A stretch of 64,000 bases of DNA. Source: Staphylococcus ratti. GTDB lineage: Bacteria; Bacillota; Bacilli; Staphylococcales; Staphylococcaceae. Location: NCBI RefSeq assembly GCF_020883535.1, contig NZ_CP086654.1, forward strand, positions 2,108,001 through 2,172,000. The letters run 5' to 3'. Position 1 is the stretch's first letter; each line of letters opens with the position of its first letter. Position numbers and translations under genes: made by a program. The notes beneath the pieces were generated by a model, which saw only the letters and a program-made list of their open reading frames with translations, was not told where the DNA came from and did not search any database. Below are positions 53,169 to 64,000 of this stretch, one piece after another.

Positions 53169-54017
53169 TTATCCTAGCGTTCGTACTAAATATACATCAT
53201 TGCAGCAACCACAAATTGCATTATAAATGTGGCGCGCTTGTCGTTCGCGTTGTGCGAGTCCATAAACTGTCGGACCACTGCCGCTCATTAGTGCACCATC
53301 CGCACCATTATTTAACATATTTTCTTTAATCTTTTGAATCTCCGGTTGTAATGACATTGAAACAGGTTCCAACCGATTGGATAAGCTCTGACAAACACCT
53401 GTGTAATCGCCCGTTTCAATTGCTTTCATACAATCTGCCGTATGCACTTTGAAAGGGTGATTCAGATCTAAGCCATTATAAATATCAGGTGTAGACAATC
53501 CCGCTTGTGGTTTAGCGACAATAACCCATGATGATGGTGGCCGTTCAAGTAATGTGATTTTTTCACCACGTCCCCGACATAAAGCAGTAGTGCCGTACAC
53601 ACAAAACGGAATATCTGAACCGATTTCTGCGGACAATTCACTTAATTCATCCAAACTTCTATTTAATTCAAACAAACGATTCATGCCACGCATAGTTGCT
53701 GCTGCATCACTAGAGCCCCCAGCGAGACCTGCCGCGACGGGGATATTCTTTTCTAGTGTAATCGTCACGCCTTCTTTAATTTGATACGTCTCTTTCATCA
53801 GAAGTGCTGCACGATATGCCAAATTACGATCATCGGATGGAATGTATGTCTCATCTACGTGAAGTACGATTTTGCCATCTTGCCGTTTTTCAAAAGATAA
53901 ACGGTCATTTAAATCAATCGTTGTCATAATCATCTCTACTTCATGATAACCGTCTTCTCGTTTATATAATGTATCTAACGTTAAATTGATTTTAGCAGGT
54001 GCCGTTTCATAAATCAT
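53169..54017 (-). CDS. ispE: 4-diphosphocytidyl-2-C-methyl-D-erythritol kinase
   Basis: GHMP-family kinase; fourth step of the MEP pathway. The 282-residue protein has [20 protein letters not shown] at the start and the ATP loop [15 protein letters not shown] near 92-106. An ispE-like gene sits next to purR even in staphylococci that use the mevalonate route, where its function is unclear. Here ispD and ispF are also present, so a true MEP role is likely. It precedes purR-yabJ-spoVG. Confidence 0.92.
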   Translation of the reverse strand: MIYETAPAKINLTLDTLYKREDGYHEVEMIMTTIDLNDRLSFEKRQDGKIVLHVDETYIPSDDRNLAYRAALLMKETYQIKEGVTITLEKNIPVAAGLAGGSSDAAATMRGMNRLFELNRSLDELSELSAEIGSDIPFCVYGTTALCRGRGEKITLLERPPSSWVIVAKPQAGLSTPDIYNGLDLNHPFKVHTADCMKAIETGDYTGVCQSLSNRLEPVSMSLQPEIQKIKENMLNNGADGALMSGSGPTVYGLAQRERQARHIYNAICGCCNDVYLVRTLG

Positions 54018-54182
54018 ACTATCATTTCCTCTTTTTAAATGGTATTACTGTGATTTTACCATAAGTGACACATCGTGAGCCTCGCTCAAGATATTAAATT
54101 CAAAAAAGTTTATAACATCTTAAAACGATGTGTTAAGGGCCCACGTGCTATGACAGCGTGCAGCCCCTTTTTAAACTCAACT

Positions 54183-54233
54183 AAAAAGAGCGAGACGTCG
54201 AAATCTCCACAAATAGATTTCACGCTCACTCTC
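54183..54233 (-). terminator. Terminator after veg
   Basis: GAGCGTGAAATCT pairs imperfectly with AGATTTCGACGTCTCGCTC, followed by TTTTTAG on the minus strand. Confidence 0.75.
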
Positions 54234-54261
54234 AAGTATGTACAACTTATCAATATAAGTA

Positions 54262-54528
54262 TTATTGTGCCGCTGCTTCTTGTTGTAATTCTTCCTCTAC
54301 AAAAGTTACATGTACATTTTCTGTGAGTACATCCGCATAAGTATAGGACACACGTTCGAAGTTATGTTTATCTTGGTCTAGCTCAACAATGAACACAGAT
54401 GGATATGTTTCTTTCAACACTCCAGAACGTTCTATTGTTTTTTTACGTCCCCCATTAGCTTTAAGTACAATACGATTTCCTAACTGACAATCAAGACGAT
54501 TTTTGATGTCTATAATAGATTTTGGCAT
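54262..54528 (-). CDS. veg: Veg protein
   Basis: An 88-residue protein matching Veg, a small beta-rich protein linked in Bacillus to biofilm matrix control. It begins [21 protein letters not shown] and contains [14 protein letters not shown] near 25 and the conserved [10 protein letters not shown] near 45. The start follows GGTGGAG; an upstream in-frame extension through the promoter is rejected. It is expressed alone from two strong promoters, with its own terminator. Confidence 0.94.
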   Translation of the reverse strand: MPKSIIDIKNRLDCQLGNRIVLKANGGRKKTIERSGVLKETYPSVFIVELDQDKHNFERVSYTYADVLTENVHVTFVEEELQQEAAAQ

Positions 54529-54552
54529 ATTGCTCCACCTCGCTACTAGTGT

Positions 54553-54621
54553 AGTATAACACATTTTAGTACCAAGGTCAAATAAAATTTCAATTTTATC
54601 AATGCTAGTTTAGAAAGTCAA
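54553..54621 (-). promoter_or_regulatory. Tandem promoters of veg
   Basis: Two sigma-A promoters, each with an exact 17-base spacer, lie on the minus strand: distal TTGACT (54616-54621) with TAAAAT (54593-54598), and proximal TTGACC (54576-54581) with TATACT (54553-54558). The veg promoter is known as very strong in Bacillus. Confidence 0.88.
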
Positions 54622-54626
54622 TCATT

Positions 54627-55523
<897 letters not shown>

Positions 55524-56063
55524 TTACTCCTCTTCTCCTAATGCGCGTCGGACATCTTCTTCAGTATAACCAAACGCATTGAGTTTCTTTAATAATTGTT
55601 TGCCATTAGAATGACCAATGTGTAACTTTCGACCTATAATTTCGCGGCGCCGTCTTGCGTCCGGGCCAATAATAAGTCCTAAATCAATTAGCACCGCTTT
55701 ATCAATGGTTTCATGGGATTCTGATAAAGGTGATGACACATGCATTAACGCTTCACGAATAGCCTCAAATGATGCATGTTCGACTCCTATTTTCCCTCTT
55801 TTATTTTTGGCTTTTTCACGGTCGATATAAGCATGCTTAACGCCTGGAACAGCGTCTCGAATAATTGTGCGGATTTTATCGCCAGGAAAATCAGGATCCG
55901 TCAACACAATGACTCCTCTCGTCTCTTGTGCTTGACGAATAACATCTAGCCGTTCGCGATCAATTGCGCTCCCATTCGTCTCTATTGTGTCACAATCAAC
56001 AGCGCGTTGCACCCGCTCTGTGTCATCACGACCTTCTACCACCACAAATTCATTGATTTTCAT
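55524..56063 (-). CDS. rnmV: Ribonuclease M5
   Basis: Toprim-domain nuclease that matures 5S rRNA by double cleavage, with ribosomal protein uL18 as cofactor. The 179-residue protein has the Toprim glutamate in EFVVVEGRDDT near residue 8 and the DxD-type motif LTDPDFPGDKIR near 56. The three 5S genes in the window, one with an altered terminal helix, are its expected substrates. It lies between tatD and ksgA. Confidence 0.95.
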   Translation of the reverse strand: MKINEFVVVEGRDDTERVQRAVDCDTIETNGSAIDRERLDVIRQAQETRGVIVLTDPDFPGDKIRTIIRDAVPGVKHAYIDREKAKNKRGKIGVEHASFEAIREALMHVSSPLSESHETIDKAVLIDLGLIIGPDARRRREIIGRKLHIGHSNGKQLLKKLNAFGYTEEDVRRALGEEE

Positions 56064-56083
56064 ATAGGCACCTTCTTTTTATG

Positions 56084-56863
56084 TCAAAATGATTCATTTA
56101 AATTGAATAATGTCATTGCATTTTTTGTAGTTTGTTGCGCCACTTCTTCATAAGTAATCCCGCGAAGCGCTGCAATCTGTTCTGCAACTAAAGTCACATG
56201 CGCAGGCTCATTACGTTTTCCACGATAAGGGTGAGGTGTTAGAAAAGGTGCATCTGTTTCTACAAGTAAACGTTCTAAAGGCACATGTTTCGCCACTTCT
56301 TTTGGCTGTTTCGCATTTTTAAAAGTGACGGGGCCGCCAAGTGAAATATGAAAGTTTAATTTGTTAATGACAATATCTGCAATCTCAGGAGACCCACTAA
56401 AACTATGCATAATACCGCCAACTTCTTCAGCATGTTCCTCTAATAAAATATCTATGCAGTCCTGTGTCGCTTCTCTATTATGGATGACGATTGGCAGCTT
56501 CACACGTTTGGCTAATGCGATTTGCTTTCGGAATAGCTCTTTTTGAACGTCTTTAGGTGATTTATCCCAATGATAATCTAAGCCCATTTCCCCAATACCG
56601 ATAACTTTTGGGTGTTGCGCTAATGACTCTATCCAGTCTAGTCGTTCATCTGTACAATCAATCGCATCAACCGGATGCCAACCAATAATGGCATAAATAA
56701 ATTCATAGTCTTCAATCAATGTCATCGCGCGTTCAATTGTTTTCGTATCAAAACCAACCACAAACATACGGTTCACTCCCGCTTCACGCGCGCGCTCAAT
56801 TACTTCTTCTAAGTCTTCCTCATATTGATCCGCATTTAAATGTACATGTGTATCGATTAACAT
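56084..56863 (-). CDS. tatD: TatD-family metal-dependent deoxyribonuclease
   Basis: TIM-barrel metal hydrolase with 3'-5' exonuclease activity on DNA in studied members. The 259-residue protein has DTHVHLN at the start, GEMGLDYHW near 92, PIVIHNREA near 125, IMHSFSG near 152 and the ETDAPFLTPHPYRGK segment near 203. It starts the tatD-rnmV-ksgA run; AGGAGG precedes the ATG. Confidence 0.93.
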   Translation of the reverse strand: MLIDTHVHLNADQYEEDLEEVIERAREAGVNRMFVVGFDTKTIERAMTLIEDYEFIYAIIGWHPVDAIDCTDERLDWIESLAQHPKVIGIGEMGLDYHWDKSPKDVQKELFRKQIALAKRVKLPIVIHNREATQDCIDILLEEHAEEVGGIMHSFSGSPEIADIVINKLNFHISLGGPVTFKNAKQPKEVAKHVPLERLLVETDAPFLTPHPYRGKRNEPAHVTLVAEQIAALRGITYEEVAQQTTKNAMTLFNLNESF

Positions 56864-56883
56864 TATTATTCCTCCTATTTTAG

Positions 56884-56940
56884 TAAAAAAGGAGTGAGAC
56901 CGTTATCAAATTATTGTTAATTTGACTTCGTTGTCCCACC
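56884..56940 (-). terminator. metG terminator; GTGGGACA repeat copy 2
   Basis: GTGGGACaacgaaGTCAAATTA pairs with TAATTTGATaacGGTCTCAC on the minus strand, followed by TCCTTTTTT. One arm (56921-56940) matches 33171-33190 at 19 of 20 bases, making this a second copy of the intergenic repeat, here with a terminator tail. Confidence 0.82.
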
Positions 56941-57040
56941 CCTAACGACGTTCAAACAAGTCCTACCGTTACGTGTCGTAACGCGTCTTGTGTGAAACTG
57001 CTCATTCTCGATAATCGCGTTGTTAAAGCCTCTCTACGTG

Positions 57041-59020
<1,980 letters not shown>

Positions 59021-59038
59021 TCATTTCTTATCTTATCT

Positions 59039-59067
59039 AATATATCGAAAATCATGGTCTTTTTCAA
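59039..59067 (-). promoter_or_regulatory. Promoter of metG
   Basis: TTGAAA (59062-59067), a 17-base spacer and TATATT (59039-59044) on the minus strand, about 30 bases before the metG start. No T-box is visible between it and metG. Confidence 0.8.
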
Positions 59068-59104
59068 TCTACGAACGTGACATCTTTCTTAGAAATCGCA
59101 TGCT

Positions 59105-59941
59105 TTAAGCTTCAATCTTATGATAGATATTGTAGACCGTCTTACTTGATATTTCTCGTTCTTGCGCAACTTGTTTAATTGCTTGTTTAGGCTTCATATT
59201 TTGAGCAATATAGTGTTCAACGTGTTCGTCAATTGACAGTTCTTCAAACCACTGCGTCTCAGCAACCGCTTCAGCCCCTTCTATCACAATGACAAATTCT
59301 CCTTTAAGTGGAATGGTCTTCTCTAATTGTGATAGTAAGTGTTCAACTCGATCTGTCGTAATTTGTTCGAACTTTTTAGTTAATTCTCTTCCAAGTGTAA
59401 CACGTCGTTCTGAATCAATTGCATGGATCGCTTCTAATGTTTCTTTGACACGATAAGGGGATTCATACAAAAGCAATGTACTTTCTTGAAACATCCGTGT
59501 TTCTAATATTTCTTTTTTTTCACGCATTTTACGTGGCAAAAAGCCAATGAAAGTATAGACAAATGAAGGTAATCCGCTTGCCATCAAAGCTGTTAGCCCT
59601 GCATTCGCCCCTGGAATAGGTGTAACTGTAATGTGAGCTTCTCGTGCACGTACAACTAATTCGTAACCTGGGTCAGAAATTAAAGGCAAACCCGCATCTG
59701 AAACTAACGCAATGGTTTTCCCTTCCAATAATGCGGAAATTAATGTGTCAGTCATCTGTGCTTTATTATGTTCATGATAGGATTGTAGCGGTGTCGTAAT
59801 GTTAAAATGGTGGCATAATTTTTTAGTGACACGTGTATCTTCACATGCAATTAAATCAACATTTATAAGCGTCTCAATCGCACGAAAGGTCATATCTTCC
59901 AAATTGCCTATTGGTGTACCTACCAAATATAAATGTGTCAT
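59105..59941 (-). CDS. rsmI: 16S rRNA (cytidine 2'-O)-methyltransferase
   Basis: Methylates a decoding-centre cytidine of 16S rRNA. The 278-residue protein has the family start [32 protein letters not shown] near 78, and [17 protein letters not shown] near 105. The carboxyl end carries a helix-turn-helix-like segment. It overlaps the GIY-YIG gene by four bases. Confidence 0.95.
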   Translation of the reverse strand: MTHLYLVGTPIGNLEDMTFRAIETLINVDLIACEDTRVTKKLCHHFNITTPLQSYHEHNKAQMTDTLISALLEGKTIALVSDAGLPLISDPGYELVVRAREAHITVTPIPGANAGLTALMASGLPSFVYTFIGFLPRKMREKKEILETRMFQESTLLLYESPYRVKETLEAIHAIDSERRVTLGRELTKKFEQITTDRVEHLLSQLEKTIPLKGEFVIVIEGAEAVAETQWFEELSIDEHVEHYIAQNMKPKQAIKQVAQEREISSKTVYNIYHKIEA

Positions 59942-60192
59942 ATTAGCGCTCCTTTAATCAGTTGCAACTTGTCTTTGCGACTTAATTGTTTAATAGCATA
60001 TTCGCGTTTTAGTGCCTCAGATTTTGTTTCAAAAGTTTCTTGATATAACAGTTTTACAGGACGTCGTACTTTCGTATATTTGGCTCCTTTGCCTTCATTA
60101 TGTTTTGCAATCCGCGCATCAATATCTGTTGTATAGCCCGTATATAATGACGCATCTTTACAACGTACAATGTAAATATAATGATTAGCCAT
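59938..60192 (-). CDS. GIY-YIG domain protein, YazA family
   Basis: An 84-residue single GIY-YIG domain: [23 protein letters not shown] at the start, a conserved arginine in the following helix, and glutamate in [12 protein letters not shown] near 60. The fold is a nuclease fold, but for this stand-alone family the natural substrate is not established to my knowledge. It overlaps both neighbours and keeps the conserved position between the yabB-type methyltransferase and rsmI. Confidence 0.9.
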   Translation of the reverse strand: MANHYIYIVRCKDASLYTGYTTDIDARIAKHNEGKGAKYTKVRRPVKLLYQETFETKSEALKREYAIKQLSRKDKLQLIKGALI

Positions 60193-60910
60193 AATAAATC
60201 GCCTTCATTTCATCTGTATAATTCCCACATGTGTCATACATATAAAAAGGGGGCACTAGCTTCAATCCTTCGTTGCCACCTTTACGTCCTTCCACTACAA
60301 TCGTCTGAGCTTCTTTTCCTACCTTACTGTATATCATATGTAATCGCTTAGGTTCGATATGATAGCGTCGCATCGATTCAAATATGTCTAACAAGCGTTC
60401 CGCACGATGTACCATCATTAGCCGTCCTCCTTGCTTAAGCGCATGACCACTCACTCGAATACAGTCATCTAATGTACAATACAATTCATGCCGCGCAATC
60501 TTATGTGCTTCAATTTGATGTTGATTCATTTGGTTGATTTTAAAGTAAGGCGGGTTACACGTCACTAAATCAAAAGATGCCGGTTTGAAACGGTGCGTAA
60601 CGTGCTGTAAATCATCATGAATGATTTCAATTTGTGATTTTAGCGCATTATACGCCACACTCCGGCGCGCCATATCCACAAGTTTTTCTTGAATTTCAAT
60701 ACCAGTGATTGCGTTATTGCCTTTGGCTGACAACAATAAAGGAATCACGCCATTACCGCTACATAAATCTAAAATACGATCTCGTTTTCTTGGTGTTGTA
60801 AAATGGCCGAGGAGCAAAGCATCCGTCGAAAAGGAAAACACCGCGTCATTTTGAATAATTCGCAAATTTTCTTTAACTAAATAATCTAAACGTTCACCTT
60901 GTTCTAACAC
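60185..60910 (-). CDS. yabB: tRNA1(Val) adenine N6-methyltransferase-like protein
   Basis: A 241-residue Rossmann methyltransferase with SAM loop [17 protein letters not shown] near 45 and the catalytic NPPY of [12 protein letters not shown] near 120, a motif for methylating exocyclic amines of adenine or guanine. The TrmN6-type assignment comes from family resemblance; the target in staphylococci is unproven. It leads the string with the GIY-YIG gene and rsmI. Confidence 0.88.
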   Translation of the reverse strand: MLEQGERLDYLVKENLRIIQNDAVFSFSTDALLLGHFTTPRKRDRILDLCSGNGVIPLLLSAKGNNAITGIEIQEKLVDMARRSVAYNALKSQIEIIHDDLQHVTHRFKPASFDLVTCNPPYFKINQMNQHQIEAHKIARHELYCTLDDCIRVSGHALKQGGRLMMVHRAERLLDIFESMRRYHIEPKRLHMIYSKVGKEAQTIVVEGRKGGNEGLKLVPPFYMYDTCGNYTDEMKAIYYG

Positions 60911-60948
60911 ATTGCCACCTCTACTTATTTCTACACCTTTGTATCACC

Positions 60949-61308
60949 CTATGATTCATTGTCACGTTTACTATTTAAAACATTTAAACAAAAAATACAG
61001 TCTTCACCTTTACGATGTTTTCCAAATACATCATGACAAATGTGAAAACCTTCATGGTATAATTTTGCAAAATATTCACGACTTTGAAGTTGTTTGGTTG
61101 CCCGTTTTTTCACCTTAGCTGCTTCTTGTTCAGAGGTTGCTTGTTGCTGGTTAAGCAAAGATTTTAAATGATCATTCTCCGTTTGTAATGCCACATTCTC
61201 TTCAACAAGTTCCACCGTTAATGCTTTTAGTGACTGCATGTTTTCATTGATGCCTCTTACATTTTGCTCTAGTTGCATTAAACGGTCGAAAAGTTCATTT
61301 CGATCCAA
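60949..61308 (-). CDS. yabA: Replication initiation control protein YabA
   Basis: Negative regulator that bridges DnaA and the sliding clamp DnaN. The 119-residue protein has an N-terminal coiled coil (about 1-60) for tetramer formation and a C-terminal zinc-binding part with H-I-C-H near 97 and CIFC near 110. The context after ricT and holB is the conserved replication neighbourhood. Confidence 0.93.
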   Translation of the reverse strand: MDRNELFDRLMQLEQNVRGINENMQSLKALTVELVEENVALQTENDHLKSLLNQQQATSEQEAAKVKKRATKQLQSREYFAKLYHEGFHICHDVFGKHRKGEDCIFCLNVLNSKRDNES

Positions 61309-61321
61309 TGGGCCCCTCTCC

Positions 61322-62125
61322 TTATTTAATCGTTTTTAATTCTTCAATATGATATTCTAACGTTTGTTCAAAACCTTCTACTTTGACAAACATTGAGACG
61401 TTAATTACATTCAAACTGATTACTTCTCCACGACCTTCAGGGGTCTCTACCACTTCGCCCACATCCGGCAGTTGTTCACGTGCTGCTTCATACATGTCAT
61501 CCTCATATTTAAGGCAACACATTAAACGTCCACATGCGCCTGAAATTTTAGAAGGGTTTAATGACAAGTTTTGATCCTTTGCCATCTTGATTGAAACCGG
61601 TTCAAAATCTCCTAAAAAAGTTGAGCAACAGAGTGAACGCCCACAAGGTCCAATACCGCCAAGTAGTTTCGCTTCATCACGAACGCCAATTTGTCTTAAT
61701 TCAATGCGGGTTTTCAACTTTTGCGCAAGTAAACGTACTAACTTACGAAAATCAATACGTTCATCTGCTGTAAAATTAAAAATCACTTTTGAACGGTCTA
61801 ACGTATACTCGCAATTGACGAGCCTCATATCCAATCCAAGTTCAGCCACATAGGACTTACATAGTGCTAACGCTTCTTCAGCTGCAGCTTCATTAGCCGC
61901 TTGAGCTAATAAATCGTCTTCTGTAGCAATACGCAAAGCCGGCTTTAAAGGCTGTGCAACGTCCTCACCGTTTATTTCTTTTGGCTCATGCTTGACAATT
62001 CCGAGTTCAAAACCCCGTTGTGACTCCACCACAACAGGTGTTCCTTTACATAAATCACCATCACACGGCGCATAATATTCCAACGTATTCGCTTTTTTAA
62101 AGTAAACACCTACAACAAAACACAT
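61322..62125 (-). CDS. ricT: RicT (YaaT), PSP1-domain protein
   Basis: Member of the Y complex (RicA-RicF-RicT) that works with RNase Y in mRNA processing. The 267-residue protein has the PSP1 domain (about 60-145) and the conserved cysteines CGRSLCCSTFLGDF near 170 and CGRLMCCLKYE near 202, which bind iron-sulfur clusters with partners. Of three possible starts the ATG with GGGGTG six bases upstream is chosen, matching family length. It follows holB by five bases. Confidence 0.93.
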   Translation of the reverse strand: MCFVVGVYFKKANTLEYYAPCDGDLCKGTPVVVESQRGFELGIVKHEPKEINGEDVAQPLKPALRIATEDDLLAQAANEAAAEEALALCKSYVAELGLDMRLVNCEYTLDRSKVIFNFTADERIDFRKLVRLLAQKLKTRIELRQIGVRDEAKLLGGIGPCGRSLCCSTFLGDFEPVSIKMAKDQNLSLNPSKISGACGRLMCCLKYEDDMYEAAREQLPDVGEVVETPEGRGEVISLNVINVSMFVKVEGFEQTLEYHIEELKTIK

Positions 62126-62130
62126 GCACA

Positions 62131-63060
62131 TCACCCCTTCACTTTTATTGCAATTTGCTCAAAAACCAACGTTGGATTCACATTTTGATTGAGCTTTTTA
62201 TGTGCTTCTGTAATTTGTTCAATAATATAGGTTAAATGATGATAACTTAATTGCTGTGCACCCGTTTCATAGTATGACTGAAGCTCCGAAAAAGTCATCC
62301 GTGACGTCATTCCCAATTTTGCATACATCATATCTTGAAAATAAGCGTTAATCCCTGCAAGCGTTAACAATTGTAAACGCCGATTTTTAGCTTGTTTCAA
62401 TAATTCAACGATGCCAATTAACGCCATTTCGCGTTGCCTCAATAATCGATCACACCATTGTAAAATCACTTTACGTAAAGCGGATAAATCTGCTTCTTCA
62501 TTCAATTGTAACGCTTCTTCAAATTGCGTGGTATATGTGCTCAACAGCTCAGCTACAGGTTTAGTGATCGTTTCATGCTCAGCTAAACGTGCTACAAAGG
62601 TTTGGCGACGCATCGGTTTGAAGTAAACGTGTTGACATCTTGAATGAATCGTATCTAAAATTTGTTCTGGTTTAGAAGAAATTAAAATCGCAATCGTTTT
62701 CGACGGTGGTTCTTCTAAAAACTTTAAAATACTATTTTCCCCTTGAACTGTTAAACGTTCAAAATCTTGAATAACATACACTTTATAATCACTTTCAATA
62801 GGCAATTGATTCATATGATGTACAAGTTGTTCGATACGCTCTTTTTTAATAGTAGTTTCATCTGTTTTGACATAATGAAAGTCAGGATGATTGTGTGCGT
62901 TAACTTTAGCCTCACATTGCGTATCTCCATGACATAGTATACGTGTCGAAAAGGTCATCGCGGCTGAAGTCATCGCTTCCATATCATCCCCTTCAAATAA
63001 ATAGGCATGCGAAAGCTTTTGATTTTCATAAGCTTTAAGTAATTGGTCTATTTCTTTCAT
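62131..63060 (-). CDS. holB: DNA polymerase III delta' subunit
   Basis: Clamp-loader subunit. The 309-residue protein has LSHAYLFEGDD near 18, where the P-loop is degenerate as is normal for delta', a four-cysteine/histidine zinc region (CHGDTQCEAKVNAHNHPD near 47-64), and the SRC motif in DTIHSRCQHVYF near 160. The start follows AGGAGCGG. An upstream extension in the same frame is rejected. Confidence 0.93.
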   Translation of the reverse strand: MKEIDQLLKAYENQKLSHAYLFEGDDMEAMTSAAMTFSTRILCHGDTQCEAKVNAHNHPDFHYVKTDETTIKKERIEQLVHHMNQLPIESDYKVYVIQDFERLTVQGENSILKFLEEPPSKTIAILISSKPEQILDTIHSRCQHVYFKPMRRQTFVARLAEHETITKPVAELLSTYTTQFEEALQLNEEADLSALRKVILQWCDRLLRQREMALIGIVELLKQAKNRRLQLLTLAGINAYFQDMMYAKLGMTSRMTFSELQSYYETGAQQLSYHHLTYIIEQITEAHKKLNQNVNPTLVFEQIAIKVKG

Positions 63061-63118
63061 ATCACCGCTCCTTTGTCTCTTACGTCTTGTTGCTGAACAT
63101 ACATAATTATAAATCCAA

Positions 63119-63182
63119 AGAAAAAAGGTTGCACAGTCGTACACACTGCCTTAAAGACCCGCATACGCTGCCACAACCTTCG
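63119..63182 (-). terminator. Structured terminator after darA
   Basis: AAGGTTG (63174-63180 arm) pairs with CAACCTT (63125-63131 arm) and is followed by TTTTCTTT on the minus strand. Its 42-base loop holds two smaller possible hairpins (GCA/TGC and CAGT/ACTG). Confidence 0.7.
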
Positions 63183-63189
63183 TTATCAT

Positions 63190-63552
<363 letters not shown>

Positions 63553-63653
63553 TATGTAACTAAGTCACTTCACTGAAGAATCAACAAAATTAAATCGTTA
63601 TTTTATTTCAACTTCTGAATGCTTTCATTAAGTGCTGCCGTCTAAAAGAATGT

Positions 63654-64000
63654 TTACTTCAAACGTTTTTTAATCACCGTTATTACCTCGCGCACCACTT
63701 CATCAACTGGTTGTGTCGCATCAATAACAACATAACGCTCAGGATTCTGTTGAATCAGCTGTTGATAGCCTTTTATAACACGATTATGAAAAGTCGCGTC
63801 TTCTTTATCAAGGCGATTTTGGGCGCGTTGATTGCTCATAATACGTTCACGCCCTACTTCGGCAGGAATATCTAAATACAATGTCATATCTGGATAATGA
63901 CCTTCTATCGCAAATTCATTGATCGTTTGTATATCTTTTACCCCAATTTCACGGGCGAAACCTTGATAAGCCAATGAACTATCTATGAAGCGGTCGCAAA
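63654..64000 (-). CDS. tmk: Thymidylate kinase (5' part outside window)
   Basis: Phosphorylates dTMP to dTDP. Only the last 115 or so codons are present. The open frame continues through the window edge, reading CDRFIDSSLAYQGFAREIG, the DR-Y/F motif of thymidylate kinase, then LYLDIPAEVGRERI and the LID-like QNRLDKEDATFH. An internal ATG at 63974 is not the start. Position before darA and holB is the usual order. Confidence 0.93.
   Translation of the reverse strand, partial: CDRFIDSSLAYQGFAREIGVKDIQTINEFAIEGHYPDMTLYLDIPAEVGRERIMSNQRAQNRLDKEDATFHNRVIKGYQQLIQQNPERYVVIDATQPVDEVVREVITVIKKRLK

Overview
The window looks like chromosome from a Staphylococcus, most likely one of the animal-associated species (the S. 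intermedius/pseudintermedius, schleiferi or hyicus side of the genus). The DNA is AT-rich. Many proteins are near full-length matches to remembered S. aureus proteins (ClpC, CtsR, LysS, Veg, DarA/PstA, RicT), and gene order follows the conserved Bacillales core. The clade guess rests on ispD and ispF lying between yacL and gltX: most staphylococci, including S. aureus, make isoprenoids by the mevalonate route and lack these two genes here, whereas several animal-associated species use the MEP route. The species cannot be fixed from the sequence alone.

Almost everything is on the minus strand, so transcription runs from high to low coordinates. From the right end: tmk (cut by the window edge), darA, holB, ricT, yabA, a tRNA/rRNA-modification group (yabB-type methyltransferase, GIY-YIG protein, rsmI), metG, tatD, rnmV, ksgA, veg, ispE, purR, yabJ, spoVG, glmU, prs, rplY, pth, mfd, a flippase-like membrane protein, yabN/mazG, rqcP, divIC, an S1-domain protein, tilS, hpt, ftsH, hslO, cysK, folP-folB-folK, dusB and lysS. 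These serve replication, translation fidelity, rRNA maturation, cell-wall precursor and nucleotide supply, repair, proteolysis and folate synthesis.

After lysS comes an rRNA/tRNA block (about 16.7-28.4 kb) driven by tandem sigma-A promoters: a leading 5S gene, eight tRNAs (Val, Thr, Lys, Gly, Leu, Arg, Pro, Ala), 16S-23S-5S, a terminator, a second promoter, then 16S-tRNA-Ile-23S-5S and a terminator. The two large operons are nearly identical. The leading 5S differs from the other two only at four positions that form two compensatory base pairs.

Left of the rRNA block are a FUSC-family membrane protein, the vitamin B6 module (pdxR divergent from pdxS-pdxT), a nucleoside transporter (nupC), the CtsR-controlled heat-shock operon ctsR-mcsA-mcsB-clpC, then radA-yacL-ispD-ispF-gltX and finally a cysteine T-box leader whose downstream gene (expected cysE) lies outside the window. 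McsA lacks the amino-terminal zinc finger usual in the family.

I found no prophage, insertion sequence, CRISPR array, toxin-antitoxin pair or restriction system, and no evidence for a new multi-gene system. The points most worth a second look are the MEP genes, the covarying 5S copy, the shortened McsA, the promoter architectures, a repeated intergenic hairpin and a possible decayed small gene between pth and rplY.
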